Origin: Bathynomus jamesi
Taxonomy: Eukaryota > Arthropoda > Malacostraca > Isopoda > Cirolanidae
DNA length: 64,000 nucleotides
Reading direction: 5' to 3'
Assembly: GCA_023014485.1 (NCBI GenBank)
Contig: JAJOZX010005606.1
Coordinates: 181,001 to 245,000, forward strand
Shown here: one piece after another, positions 43,535-54,262 of the stretch
Numbering within the stretch: the stretch's first letter is position 1
How the letters are laid out: every line of letters begins with the position of its first letter
Position numbers and translations under genes: made by a program
Notes under the pieces: model-generated
What the model saw: the letters and a program-made list of their open reading frames with translations, nothing else
Told to the model about the DNA's origin: nothing
Database searches by the model: none

Positions 43535-44145
43535 TAATTTTTGATTCCACTGATTTTGAGACAAAATTTATTAAAAATCCAACTCAAACAGATTCATTAT
43601 TTATCCCCTTATCTTTATTTCGGAGTTGTATATATATATATACCTATATATCGTATACTTTCTCTCAAAAAATGCGGCCACCGTTTTCACTGGACCAACA
43701 AAACCACAATTTCAAAGATAACTGAATGAAACACAAATCATATTAAACCCTTTATATTGTCCTTAAAATGAGAGGTAGTATATTTAAATCGGATGAGTTG
43801 TCTTTCTACAAATTCAACTTGAACATAGATGCTTAAAAATAAAGTTAACAAAGATGATAATTAGGGACTTAGCTGAATATTAAGAAGTTTACACTGAACA
43901 ATACCAGTTGAATAAAACATTGACGGAGCAGGTGTTCAATGTGTCCTCCATTATTATCAATGACCAATTGTAGCATTGTGCGTCAGTGGCAACGTTTAGT
44001 TGACAAAGTTTACAGACAACATATTAAAATATATTGATGAACTTCGAAAGTGCATTTTAACAGCATGGAATGAGCTCGATCAAGACACCATTTCTGCAAC
44101 AGTTCTCCAGTGGTGCACAAGGACCTTACTTTAGAAGAGACAATA

Positions 44146-44160
<15 letters not shown>
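43535..44160. other. Spacer with possible transposase tail
   Basis: The only protein-like piece is at 44010-44135 on the plus strand, where DELRKCILTAWNELDQDT resembles the C-terminus of Tc1/mariner enzymes. Support is weak and no ends were found nearby. Confidence 0.35.
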
Positions 44161-44173
<13 letters not shown>

Positions 44174-44177
<4 letters not shown>

Positions 44178-44390
44178 GGGTGGCCCTTAAGTTCCAATCG
44201 GTTATAATTAAAGCGAAAATCCATCTACCGGATTTTTTTTAAAAAAAGGAAAGAATATTTGTCGAGATGGTTACATTTTCCATTTTGAATAATCCAAAAA
44301 TATTTCTAAACTTATTATGAACTTTTTACTTTTTTTTTTGTATTTTCGCTTTAATTATAACTCCTTGTTGCGGGCTCTGAATGTATTTTA
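44174..44390. mobile_element. Possible MITE with partial inverted ends
   Basis: TATAGGGTGGCCCTTAAGTTCC looks like a mariner terminus. TTATAATTAAAGCGAAAAT (44203-44221) is repeated in inverse orientation at 44341-44360. The expected right end is degraded or missing. Confidence 0.4.
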
Positions 44391-44722
44391 AAATATTACG
44401 TTTTGAGGGGGGAAATTATGCTTTCCAACTGATAACGACTAAGAGAACGCATTGTGAAAGGCTTAGAACAAGCTTAAAGCTGAGAATCCATTTGTTTGCG
44501 ATGAGTAAGCGTGATGCGTGTACCTATGCGCATGCATGATCTGTATCCATATTTTCACGAGTCCATTCAATGTAAATATGAACGCAAGACGCTGTGCATA
44601 TGACAAAGGTGATTTTCAAATAATGGCTTAATCACTATGCCAGCTTTGGGAATTTGAAGGCGTGAGTATTCATAATGAATACTTATGACATTACGTATAA
44701 CAAAGTTGTATTTGAACTCATT

Positions 44723-45566
44723 TTAGAGCGTAATGGAAGGTAAAACGGGAGAATGAACGATGTGCTGATTACAGTCTAGGATTACAGTTGGGCTAGAATT
44801 GTCTTGTTCTAAACTTTTCGCAGTTGTAGCCAAAATATTTCCAAATTTTATCATATCCTTGTGACCTGTATTACCAACATCACAACAATGACATGGGCTA
44901 TTTCGAACCACTTCGATGAGATTTCCCATACTATCATGGAATCCATCATTGGCTTTAGTTTTCGGTGGCCAGAGCTGGGCAGTATTTAAATACATTTGTA
45001 TTTAAATACGTATTTAAATACATTTGTGTATTTAGAACTGTATTTATAAATACATTGTTTTTCATGTATTTAAATATAGTATTTAAATACTTTAATGAGT
45101 ATTTAAATACAATGTATTTAAATACAATGTATTTAAATACTCAAAATATAAAAATGTAAATACTTTTACTGGTTTAATACACGTTCTGTACTAGCACAGT
45201 ACGACGCGTCGACAGTGTAGTACAGCATGGTTCATGTTTCAACGTGTCAGTTCAATCAGTTGTGTGCCACTCTTAGTCGAAAGCGGTTGATTTCTTTATC
45301 GTGTGAGTGTCATGGCTTCAACAAGCAAATTTGTATGTATTTAAAATGTATTTACAAATGTATTTAAATACAATTGATGTATTTTGTATTTAGTATCAAA
45401 ATACATTCGTAAAATGTATTTAGTATTTAGTATTTAAATACATTTCTCCCATGTATTTAGTATTTAGTATTTAAATACATTCAATGTATTTATTGCCCAG
45501 CTCTGTCGGTGGCATACTGCTGTTCGGAGCTGCACATGTCTCTTGGAAGTCACTCTGAGTAACGAT
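44723..45566 (-). pseudogene. Small unrecognised ORF split by a hAT MITE
   Basis: If the MITE (44970-45505) and one copy of its target duplication are ignored, a minus-strand frame runs from about 45566 to 44723. It has CDIVTQSDFQETCAAPNSS before the gap and MPPKTKANDGFHDSMG after it. A cysteine/histidine cluster (SPCHCCDVGNTGHKD) follows. About 110 residues, family unknown. The frame continuing on both sides of the insertion supports that the ORF was coding before the event. It may be a fragment of a larger element or a host exon. Confidence 0.45.
44970..45505. mobile_element. 536-bp hAT MITE with TATTTAAATAC repeats
   Basis: CAGAGCTGGGCAGTATTTAA at the left and the inverse of CAGAGCTGGGCAATAAATAC at the right are flanked by TCGGTGGC at 44962-44969 and 45506-45513. 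Both sides are packed with the self-complementary word TATTTAAATACA (more than ten). The centre (45180-45330) is unrelated single-copy-looking sequence. Confidence 0.92.
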
Positions 45567-45666
45567 GTCACATCATGGAATGCCCTTGTGTGAATAGTGT
45601 TCGTATTCGCAACCAATCATTCTGGGAGAGAGCGAGAAAATACAGATATGGAATACGGATACGAAC

Positions 45667-45667
<1 letters not shown>

Positions 45668-45715
<48 letters not shown>
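45668..45715. repeat. (CA)n microsatellite
   Basis: About 23 CA units. Confidence 0.9.
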
Positions 45716-45717
<2 letters not shown>

Positions 45718-47230
45718 TGGATTCATAACTTCTGTTTCGTATATATAACGCGGTTTATTTTACGGATACGGGATACGGACTACACATACGGACAAATGGA
45801 TTTCAACTTTATAGACTCTTCGTTCGCGCAACATGCGGAGTTTCCTAATTACAGAACTATACTACCACATCATTAGATACTGTAAGACCTGCAACCCATA
45901 ACGCCCCTTCTCTTGCCTGTAAGTTTGCAGATTTTCCTTCGAGCTCCCTCTAGCTTAAATGATAAAACTTACGGCTACACTCGCTATATAAAGTGCGTGA
46001 GTCATCTCGATGGCTCCACTCTCACACAGCTCGTTCTGCAACTTATCTCTTTGAATCTCCAGAAAATGCTGCATACAGCTCGCATACGACATAAAAAAAG
46101 TCATTAATTCAATTGGTTCCTTCCCGAATATAGCATCTTTCTTACTGCATCAAATAGTCATAACAAAAATAAAAAGCTTTATAGTCTTTTGCGGCAAATT
46201 AAGGCACTTCTGCTACATTCAAAATTCAATATGGCACCCATACTGCCTCTTAAACACAAGAAGGCACTTTTACTATCTTTAAGTTATGGACATGAACTAT
46301 CTTCTTCAATAAATTTGACTTTGGATCGTACTTGTAGCCTGAATTCGTAGGCTGGAACTCTTATTGAAGTGTTATTGAAATATTATTATTCAAAGTGTTA
46401 AGAACTTAAAATCTATCTGCAAGGAGATGCTCCTTATACTGATCCCTAAAATCTCGTGTATTGATGCTTATTATATGAGTAATCATTTTGGAAGACAAAA
46501 TATCTGTAAATATCTTTCACACGAAGATGTCGCAAAACAACCTTAACTTCATTATTCATTGGCCGATCAAATTTTGTTAACCTAAATTCTCAAATTTTAA
46601 TTATGTTGTTACAAATTAAATTTTTAAATAAATATTAAACGCTCACACATTTTCAAAGTAAAGCAAAATCTTAATAATTTAATTTCTCAAGTACAAAGAT
46701 CACTAAAAAACGTCACTATTCACAAAACAAAGTCCGTAATAATTAATTATTCTATTACAGTTGTTTATAGTCATCTCTCTTCTTAGACATTCAATGGTTA
46801 ATCCTGAAGAATTCGTTCGATCTTTGCCTCCTCATTGATTAAATTAATCCAGCAATTAATTACATTCCGTTTTCTAATAAGAAAATACGTTTAATCCCTA
46901 GGAATTGAATCTCCTTTACAAACTCATGCATAAATAAATCATTATTTTACCTATTTACTTATAATCATTTATACCCAATTATATCCTACCTCAGAGTTAT
47001 TTCCATTTGCTTATTTTCCATTAACAATTCGATTCCTATACTTAATATTATTTATCGAAAATATTAACTATTATTATAAATTCATAGACGAGTGCATTAA
47101 TTTTGCAACTCAAAGAGTCAACGTAAATCAACTGTAAATATTCAACTATAAATATTCTTTAAAAGACATTCAGCAACTTGTTTTATTTCCTACATTTATT
47201 TCACTTCAAACGAACTAACCTCTTTACTGA

Positions 47231-47258
47231 GATAGATAGATAGATAGATAGATAGATA
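47231..47258. repeat. (GATA)n microsatellite
   Basis: Seven GATA units. Confidence 0.9.
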
Positions 47259-47566
47259 TTCAATATAGCTGTACAGTATGGATTAAAAGCTTGTATCCAA
47301 ATTTTGTTTTATTCCTACAACAGGACCGAAAAGGATGTAAACTTTTAAAAAGCCAATCGTTTTAGCCAAATTCAGTCAGTCGATCATGTCTCTTCTCATT
47401 TCCGATAAATACGTTTTGTATAAAAAACTTGTAGTTTATATTACATTCCGGAATTTGTTTTAGAGTATTTTACTCAATAACAGTTTGCAACGATGCGAAA
47501 CATAAGAGATGGTTTACCTCGACCGTCGGTCGATTTACAATGACCTAACCTATATAGTGTTACGTC

Positions 47567-47755
47567 GTGACCAATGTAGTAACATCGCTTCCCGTCGACC
47601 AGCGATGTTAAGTGACAATGGGTCTGGAGAGCAATTGGATGGGAGACCGTCCTCCGCGTTCGGATGATATAGCAACCCGTGGTTCGGATCCCATTAAAGC
47701 TGTAGGTCCCTTTTTTAGATGTTGCGAAAGATGTTAAACAACCCAGCTAAACAAC
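47567..47755 (+). mobile_element. 5S rRNA-derived SINE, copy 3
   Basis: Head CGACCAGCGATGTTAAGTG and TTGGATGGGAGACCG, body GGTTCGGATCCCATTAAAGC, and GATGTTAAACAACCCAGC before an A-rich tail. It has lost several bases compared with copy 2 (for example the CATATGACC segment). Confidence 0.85.
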
Positions 47756-48423
47756 AATAACAAACCTGTATAAGTTAAATTGCCGATGCCGCATTCACAG
47801 AAAGAAATTAATTTTGCTGAAATAAAATGCTTTTTTTTTTTTTAGCGTCGATTACTGAAGTTTCAATTCTTCTCGTACCTCCCTCCCCTCCCCACAGAAA
47901 AGAGACTCAATAAAAGAAAGGCTACAGGATAATGTGTTATAGAATGGTGGTATTTTTGTAATTAATCTTTTGCAACGTAAAGAGGAAGCGTTATTACAGT
48001 AAAATGTCAAATGAATCTTAGATGAAAATCGATTATTAGACTTTCTAGGTTTACTCTGATTCAACTATGATTGTAGCCTCATCATTCCTGCAGCGACTTC
48101 CTACGTGTTCTCTGCCTTCGCAAGCACTCCTCTTTTTTTCCTCGATTGCCTCTATGCCTCAAATAAGGCATTCATTGTTCTTAACCAGAGACAACGCACT
48201 GGTGCCACACATAGCACCTCGAATCGAGGAACTCCAAGTCAAGGGTCTTCCGTCCCTCTTCACTCAGTCTTCAGTCATACATTGGCCTTCGGCCATGTAG
48301 CAGCTTACTGTAACAGGCCTTTCGCATAGCCATATTTTGTCATTCCCTTTTTCAACTGTAAACACTTAAATTCACTTCGCGCGCACTCTTGTAATTCATT
48401 TACTAGGCTACTGTGCATTCTTT

Positions 48424-48478
48424 TTCCATGTAATTTCCATGTAATTTCCATGTAATTTCCATGTGAATTTCCGTGTAG
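48424..48478. repeat. 11-bp minisatellite TTTCCATGTAA
   Basis: Four direct copies and a fifth degenerate one. Confidence 0.85.
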
Positions 48479-48769
48479 TTCTGCTTCCATGTAATAACAT
48501 TTAATATTAACTGTTCATTCAGTTCATTCATTTTCCTTCCTTACAACACAATTAATCAAGCAACTGTACGTTATTTCACTCTGACATTTATCATTATTAA
48601 TTAAATTAATTAATTCAATTAAAAACTACGAAACTTATTAATCTCTTATTTTTTACCTTAATTTTGGTGTCCCATCAGTCAAGCAAACACCTCTTTAATT
48701 AACTGATTACATTAATTATAGGGCCCAGTCAACAGGTTACGATATACACACACACTTGTATGTATATAC

Positions 48770-48770
48770 A

Positions 48771-48823
<53 letters not shown>
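48770..48823. repeat. (TA)n microsatellite
   Basis: Long TA array adjoining a minus-strand RT fragment. Confidence 0.9.
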
Positions 48824-48829
<6 letters not shown>

Positions 48830-49200
48830 TCTTGCTGTATCTACACTTAAGCACTTTCTTTTTAAAAAGGCTTGTATTGTCTCCTACCTTAGTTGCCTTT
48901 CTTCGTTTTACTTTCAATTTCCGATACACCTAGCTTTTTATTTGTTAGTCAAATATTGTAGGAATTTTAATTCTTTCACATCCTCCAAATTCTCTTTATT
49001 CACCACAGTGTTACATGTTGACTCTCCTTCTCTTTCAGCAACAAGAAGCTTTTATTTACATTCACTTTCAATAATCTCCTTCACATACACCAACAAAATT
49101 TATCATCGCTATCCTCAATTCATTCTCTAATTCAATCAGAAGCATCACGTCATCAACATATATCAGATGCAACACTTGTCACTCATTCTCTTCCAAATTC
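48830..49200 (-). pseudogene. Reverse transcriptase fragment with YVDD
   Basis: On the minus strand the region near 49170 reads ASDIYVDDVMLLIELENEL, which fits the catalytic YxDD block of a LINE-type RT and its following helix. VNVNKS follows, and then ENLEDVKELKFLQYL, the block that normally follows the palm. The fragment has frameshifts and is about 120 residues. Neither terminus can be fixed. The family is not identified. Confidence 0.55.
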
Positions 49201-49345
49201 AGGTTTACTCTTCCCTCTCAACTTTTGTGTGTCTGTCCACTGTCTTTCTTCATTTTATGCCACACATCAACCAATTTAATTTTACACACTATAAACATAT
49301 GATCTGACAAACCTTTACTGAATCCCCACACAACACTTACATATG

Positions 49346-49632
49346 CGCCTTGGTGGTGTAGTGGTTAGCGTCGCTGACTATGAATCCATCGGCCCCGGGT
49401 TCGAGACCCGGTGACGGCAGCCGGCGCGCAGCAAAACCCAGCTGTTCATCCTTCCACATAATAAAGAGTGGTTGGTAGATAAATGGGTACCCCTGGGGAG
49501 CCTAGTGCTTAAGACGCTGGGCTGCTGGTGGGGCGTGGTTCGGATTCCACGTTAAACTGTAGGTCTAAGGTAGAGTTAAAAGCTTGACCTTGGTCAGAAT
49601 GAACAATTCTGGCGGAAGCTAACCAAAGGTTA
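49346..49632 (+). mobile_element. Dimeric tRNA-derived SINE, copy 2
   Basis: Two tRNA-like units in tandem: box A TGGTGTAGTGGTTAGCGTC with box B GGGTTCGAGACCC, then TAGTGCTTAAGACG with GTGGTTCGGATTCCACG. The body ends TGGCGGAAGCTAACCAAAGG and a (TA) tail follows. Same family as 27585-27868. Confidence 0.88.
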
Positions 49633-49649
49633 TATATATACTGTATATA

Positions 49650-49965
49650 TTGGTAACCTTGGTTTTGCTTCCTCCCAAATTGTTCATTCTGACGAAGTTC
49701 AAGCTTCTTGACCCACATTAGACCTAGAACGTGATGTGAAATCCTAACCACAACTCACCATGGGTCGTCAGAAATTACAAAGTCCTCGCCCGGACTCTAT
49801 CTCACGACATTCCGGTCAGCAGCTTAGCTTCTCAACCACAAGGCCACCAAGGGTATCCATTTATATACAAACCAATGTTTTGTATGGGTGAACTGAGCAC
49901 CACATGTAATCGCCAGGAATTGAACCCAGAGCCGGTGGATCCTTAGCTAGCAATGCTATCCGTAG
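49650..49965 (-). mobile_element. Dimeric tRNA-derived SINE, diverged copy 3
   Basis: On the minus strand box A and B equivalents remain (TAGCATTGCTAGC, GGGTTCAATTCC), with a second unit TGGCCTTGTGGTTGAGAAG. The body (TCAGAATGAACAATTTGG) is recognisable. Its tail faces the tail of copy 2 across a short TA tract. Confidence 0.75.
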
Positions 49966-50019
49966 TATATATATATATATATGATGAATAAAACCACGAA
50001 GGAAAGGAAACACAGAATT

Positions 50020-50830
50020 GAGTTGTCTTGTTCAATCCCGTTTTTGGATGTGCGTGTACATAGGGAAAGCCCAGGTTTTAAGTTTAGTATCTATCGGAAA
50101 AAAAAAAAAACAATTTGTCCTACGTACACTTTTACTCGGGACATGACACCCCCACTAAGGCCATTTTTTCTTCAATGTTTCTCCGCGCCCTTAGGATCGC
50201 CAGTCCGGAATACATCGATACCGAATTACAAAAAATCAACGGTATTGGAAGTGATCTGTGTTATCCATCTGCGTTTATGCAATCTTGTCTCAACAAGGCA
50301 AAACGAACTTTCTATCGTGTGAATAATAACACTCGTACTTTGTCAAAAAATATTTTAGTACTTCCATTTTTCCGGGGCTTTTTAGGCATTGCTAATGTAC
50401 TTAAACTTTTGGATATTAATGTAGTATTTTCATATAACAATATTGTGAAAAATATCATAGTAAAAAATAGCCCTACCAATAATTCAGGCATTATCTATAA
50501 AATTGGTTGTAAACAATGTGATTCCTTTTACATAGGTCAGACGGGAAAGGATTTGCACACACGTATGAAACAGCATCAATATTCCGTTAGAACAGGACAG
50601 TCGTCCAGTGCCCTTTTTGTCCATTTGTCAGAGTTATCCCACTGCATTGATTGGAATAATGCTCAGTTTTATTTCACTCTAGCAACATTGTTAATAGAAA
50701 TATTCTTGAGTCTGCCATTATCCAACTTACAAATAACTTCAACATAAGCAAAGGTCTTCTTCAACTCGATCCTATTGTTTTGAATTCCTTCAGAACAGAT
50801 TTAGATAAGGAAGGTAGAACGCTAAACCTT
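50020..50830 (+). pseudogene. Penelope-like RT C-terminus and GIY-YIG endonuclease (family A)
   Basis: The first part reads SIPFLDVRVHRESPG and SIYRK, the block after the RT palm. After a frameshift near 50100 the frame from 50115 to 50747 runs SYVHFYSGHDTPTKAIFSS, FLRALRIASPEYID, then the GIY-YIG domain (GIIYKIGCKQCDSFYIGQTG, MKQHQYSVRTGQ). The RT palm with its catalytic aspartates is missing. The final block is shifted after 50690. The C-terminal GIY-YIG nuclease after RT is diagnostic of endonuclease-bearing Penelope-like elements. Confidence 0.85.
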
Positions 50831-51099
50831 TGGTAAACTTGTATGCTACTCTAATAACTTTTATTTTTCAATTTATTTTTATATACATCGAACTTAAACA
50901 AAAAGGGCAGAGTGCTAAAACCCGGGCAGATTTCCAGTGTAATTTTTTTTTTTTTAAATTATCTATAACATTGGTTGGAAACAATTCATTTGATCTTGTG
51001 CTAAAAATCGGTAGTTTTTCCTTACAAATTTGTATGCTCCTCCCACAATCCTTTAATGTTTGTTTTTAATTTTTATTTCTCCGTTTATTATACAGTATA

Positions 51100-51672
51100 C
51101 AGGGTGTCCGAGAATTATCTGTACAATTTTTGGCTGTTATTAAAAGTCAACCATGAAGTGTAGAAATTCCAGTGTTGTCCCATTTTACAGAGAATCTCAT
51201 TAAGTTTTTTGATACCACGTTTTGACAAAAGTTTTTTAGAAATGTACGCGGGTGACAGACATTGATGATTTAAAAGCAAGAATCACAGCTGCTATTGAGC
51301 GAATTGATGTAGATATGCTGCAGCGTACATGGCAACATTTGGAGTATCGATTGGATGTTTTGCGAATCACTAATGGTGCACATATCGAATGTTTGTAACA
51401 ACGTTACTTTAATAAAAGAAACTTTTGAAAATACAGATTCTAAATAATCTTGTTTAAGAATTTTAAGTGTGTTATCAAGAATTTTATTAAAACATGAAAT
51501 TGTACAGATAATGTTCGGACACACTGGAATTTCTAAAAAACTTGTCAAAACTTGGTATCAGAAAAAACTTAATGAGATTCTCTGTAAAATGGGACAACAC
51601 TGGAATTTCTACACTTCATGGTTGACTTTTAATAACAGCCAAACATTGTACAGATAATTCTCGGACACCCTG
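51100..51672 (+). mobile_element. mariner-derived MITE with long TIRs, copy 2
   Basis: CAGGGTGTCCGAGAATTATC and its inverse are flanked by TA (51098-51099, 51673-51674). The interior, on the plus strand, keeps RVTDIDDLKARIT, DMLQRTWQHLEYRLDVL and GAHIECL, a mariner transposase tail. Copy 1 (31100-31671) is oppositely oriented, about 95 percent alike. Confidence 0.92.
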
Positions 51673-52104
51673 TATATATATAAATATATAAATATATATA
51701 TATATATATATAATATTTAGGAGAAATCCAATGACAAGGAGAAATGTAAATGCCATGAAAAGTCTTCTTTAATGCGCAACGTTTCGAGCAAATACGCTCA
51801 TCTTCAGGCTGTATGATAACAATGTGAAATTAAAATCAATAATTGAATGAAAAACAAGACAAAGAAAATTTCTATAACCTATTCATAAAGGCAAACTTTA
51901 AAAGACTGAAAAAAGAGGGTTAAATTCTAAGTTATACAGATTTACATTTAAAATTAAGAAGCTATTTTTAAATACATATAGTAAATGTGAAATTAATACA
52001 CTGGAAAAATTAACAATAGTACACTGGAATAATGAAACTAACTAACCTTTCACTGCAATTTCCGAGGCTAGACTGATTTAAGCAAAGGCAAAACGAAAAA
52101 CATA

Positions 52105-52138
52105 AGATAAGATAAGATAAGATAAGATAAGATAAGAT
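52105..52138. repeat. (GATAA)n array in Penelope B 3' UTR
   Basis: Seven units. The mirror array, TTATC, is at 56161-56199 in the right copy. Confidence 0.9.
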
Positions 52139-52191
52139 GGTGAGGGCGATTGGGGAAGGGGGATTATAAGGAATTGGGGAAGGAGGAGGGA

Positions 52192-54248
52192 TTATAAAAA
52201 GTTTAAAGGGACAGCTGATGAGTCAACATTTAGCGTAGGGGTCAAAGTTTTAATGTAAAGCGATTCCAAAATTCTAAGTGAGTTGGGACAAGTATTACAA
52301 CCAAGAATTTTAAAATTGTCTAAAGTGACATCAGTTTTACATTTTATACTGTGTTCCCGAATACTAGAAACTTCTTTAGTTTTTAAAATTTTACCTGTTC
52401 GGCCACTTATTCCCATATGCGAATAAAATCTAGCCCTGAGAGAGCGAACAGTGCTGCCAATGTAATTCCCAAGGAGACACCTAGGGCAGGTAAATAAATA
52501 TACAACACCGCTACGCAACGAGTCAGGGGTTCGATCCTTCGCTGAGAAAAAGCTACCTAAAGACGTTTTATTAATAAATATGATGCGGAAATCAGTATGA
52601 TAAAAAAATTTCCTTAACAACTTTGTAAATTTAAGCTTAAATTCCTTATTCAAAGGACCCATTTCAGGTACCAAGAAATATTTTATATCCTTCGGCACTG
52701 TAATACAAGGAAGTTGAGGGCTATAAACATTATTTAAGAAGGATCTAATTAGTTTATCTACATATTGAACAGGAAAACTATTATTGGTAAAGTATGATCT
52801 TAGATTATTAAATTCATCATTAAGTAAGGTAAAACTAGAGGTCAAATTATATCCTCTGAACAGGAGAGTTTTAATACAAGACATCTTATAGTTGAAATCA
52901 GTAAAACTAAAAAAATTCATGCCCAAACCAGTGAAAGTGGGTTTCCTGTAAACTGATGTAGTAATAGAATCACCGTTTTTCGAAATTAAAAGATCTAAAA
53001 AGGGAAGGGAGCCATTTTTCTCAGTTTCCATTGTATACGTTATATTGGGGTGCAAAGAATTTAGGAAGTTAAAGAATTGTTGCGCTTGTACCGCATTATC
53101 AAAGACAGCTATCGAATCATCAACGAAGCGTCGATAGAAAATTGGCTTGAGATGAGTGGGAGATTGACTAAAAATTACACTTTCTAAATGAGTCATAAAA
53201 AATCAGCTGCTAACGGTCCGACAGGTGATCCCATCCCTACACCATCAATTTGTTGGTAAACCTTATTGTTGAAAGTAAAATAGCATTGTTTGAAGACCAA
53301 TTCTAAAAGTTCCTTAAAATGAACAATGAAAAACCATGAAAAATATCAACCGAGCTAAAAACCCTATCTAAAATAATGGCAATAGTTTCAGATACAGGTA
53401 CATTTGTGAAAAGCGACTTTACATCAAAACTGACAAAAAACTTTTTTGAATCGAAGTTCTCACCAAGAAGGTCTTTTTGGAATTCAAACGAGTTATTTAT
53501 AGTGTAAGCATTTTTCGCAAAGGGTGACAGGAGACGAACAACAAATTTTGCCAATTGAAAGGTGGGTAAGTTATACGAAGCTAAAATAGGACGGAGAGGT
53601 GTTCCAACTTTATGGATTTTAGGCAAACAGTATAATTGAGCAAGATTAGCACCAGATGCGAACAACTGAGAGTAAGTATCGTTTTTTATTATCTTAAGGA
53701 CTTTAGTCGTGACAGAAATCTATTAACCTGGTCTTCTAACCTTACAATGACTTTATTGACAGGTTCAAGAATTTGTTTGAATTTAGTAAGATCACTTAGG
53801 ATTTCATTAGTTTTGTTTATGTAGTCCGATTTATTCAAAATAACCACTCCGTTACCCTTGTCCGGTCTAGTCACGACAATCTCCTGGTTCTTTGCCAAAT
53901 TCTTAATACACTGCAAATCACTCTTCCTAAATATGAAAGATTGAAATTTAAGATTTCTAAGTTTATGAAAAAATTCTTGAGTTAAATTTGAGAACTGACA
54001 TTTGAAATTATTGAATTCACCCACATGGGGAACATTTTTCAAGCCATTAAAAATTTTTCAAAGTAAAGAAAAAACGAAGGCTTATATATTTGGAACAACG
54101 GAAGCTTAAATTGCAAACCAAGTGACAGTAAAAACTTTTCCCGAGGGGAGAGTGTGTAACTAGAAAGATTCGAAATTACCTTATCTGAATTGAAAAAATT
54201 TGGTGAATTCATTCCCAAAGCCTTTAACTTACGTTCATGTGTTTCCAA
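52192..54248 (-). pseudogene. Penelope-like RT with GIY-YIG endonuclease, left copy
   Basis: N-terminal METHERKLKALGMNS starts at 54248, followed by SPREKFLLSLGLQF. RT blocks: IVVTRPDKGNGVVI, QLYCLPKIHK, FFVSFDVKSLFTNV (catalytic Asp), the GMGSP motif near 53235, and YRRFVDDSI (catalytic DD) at 53120. Then LPFLDLLIS and SVYRKPTF. The C-terminal GIY-YIG nuclease is GVVYLFTCPRC and NYIGSTVRSL. Frameshifts: a T-run near 54043, a lesion at 53688 shared with the right copy, and single-base losses near 53310 and 53190. Otherwise nearly full length (about 690 residues). Confidence 0.9.
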
Positions 54249-54262
54249 GATGGTAGAGTGAA

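Larger units (their letters stand above)
45514..47560. other. Spacer; microsatellites only
   Basis: A (CA)n array lies at 45668-45715 and a GATA array at 47231-47258. A short ORF at 45913-46107 shows no recognisable content. The rest is AT-rich, with no inverted ends that I could pair. Confidence 0.5.
51710..54257 (-). mobile_element. Penelope-like element B, left (longer) copy
   Basis: It runs on the minus strand, from an N-terminal block at 54248 to a 3' UTR with a GATAA array (52105-52138) and a terminal AGGAGAAATCC. It extends about 200 bp further 5' than the right copy. Both copies start and end with the same sequence, AATATTTAGGAGAAATCC. Confidence 0.9.

Noticed and set aside
48067..48330. 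ORFs at 48.07-48.33 kb as a gene
   Set aside because: Two overlapping frames of similar length, no recognised motif and no supporting context; treated as spacer.
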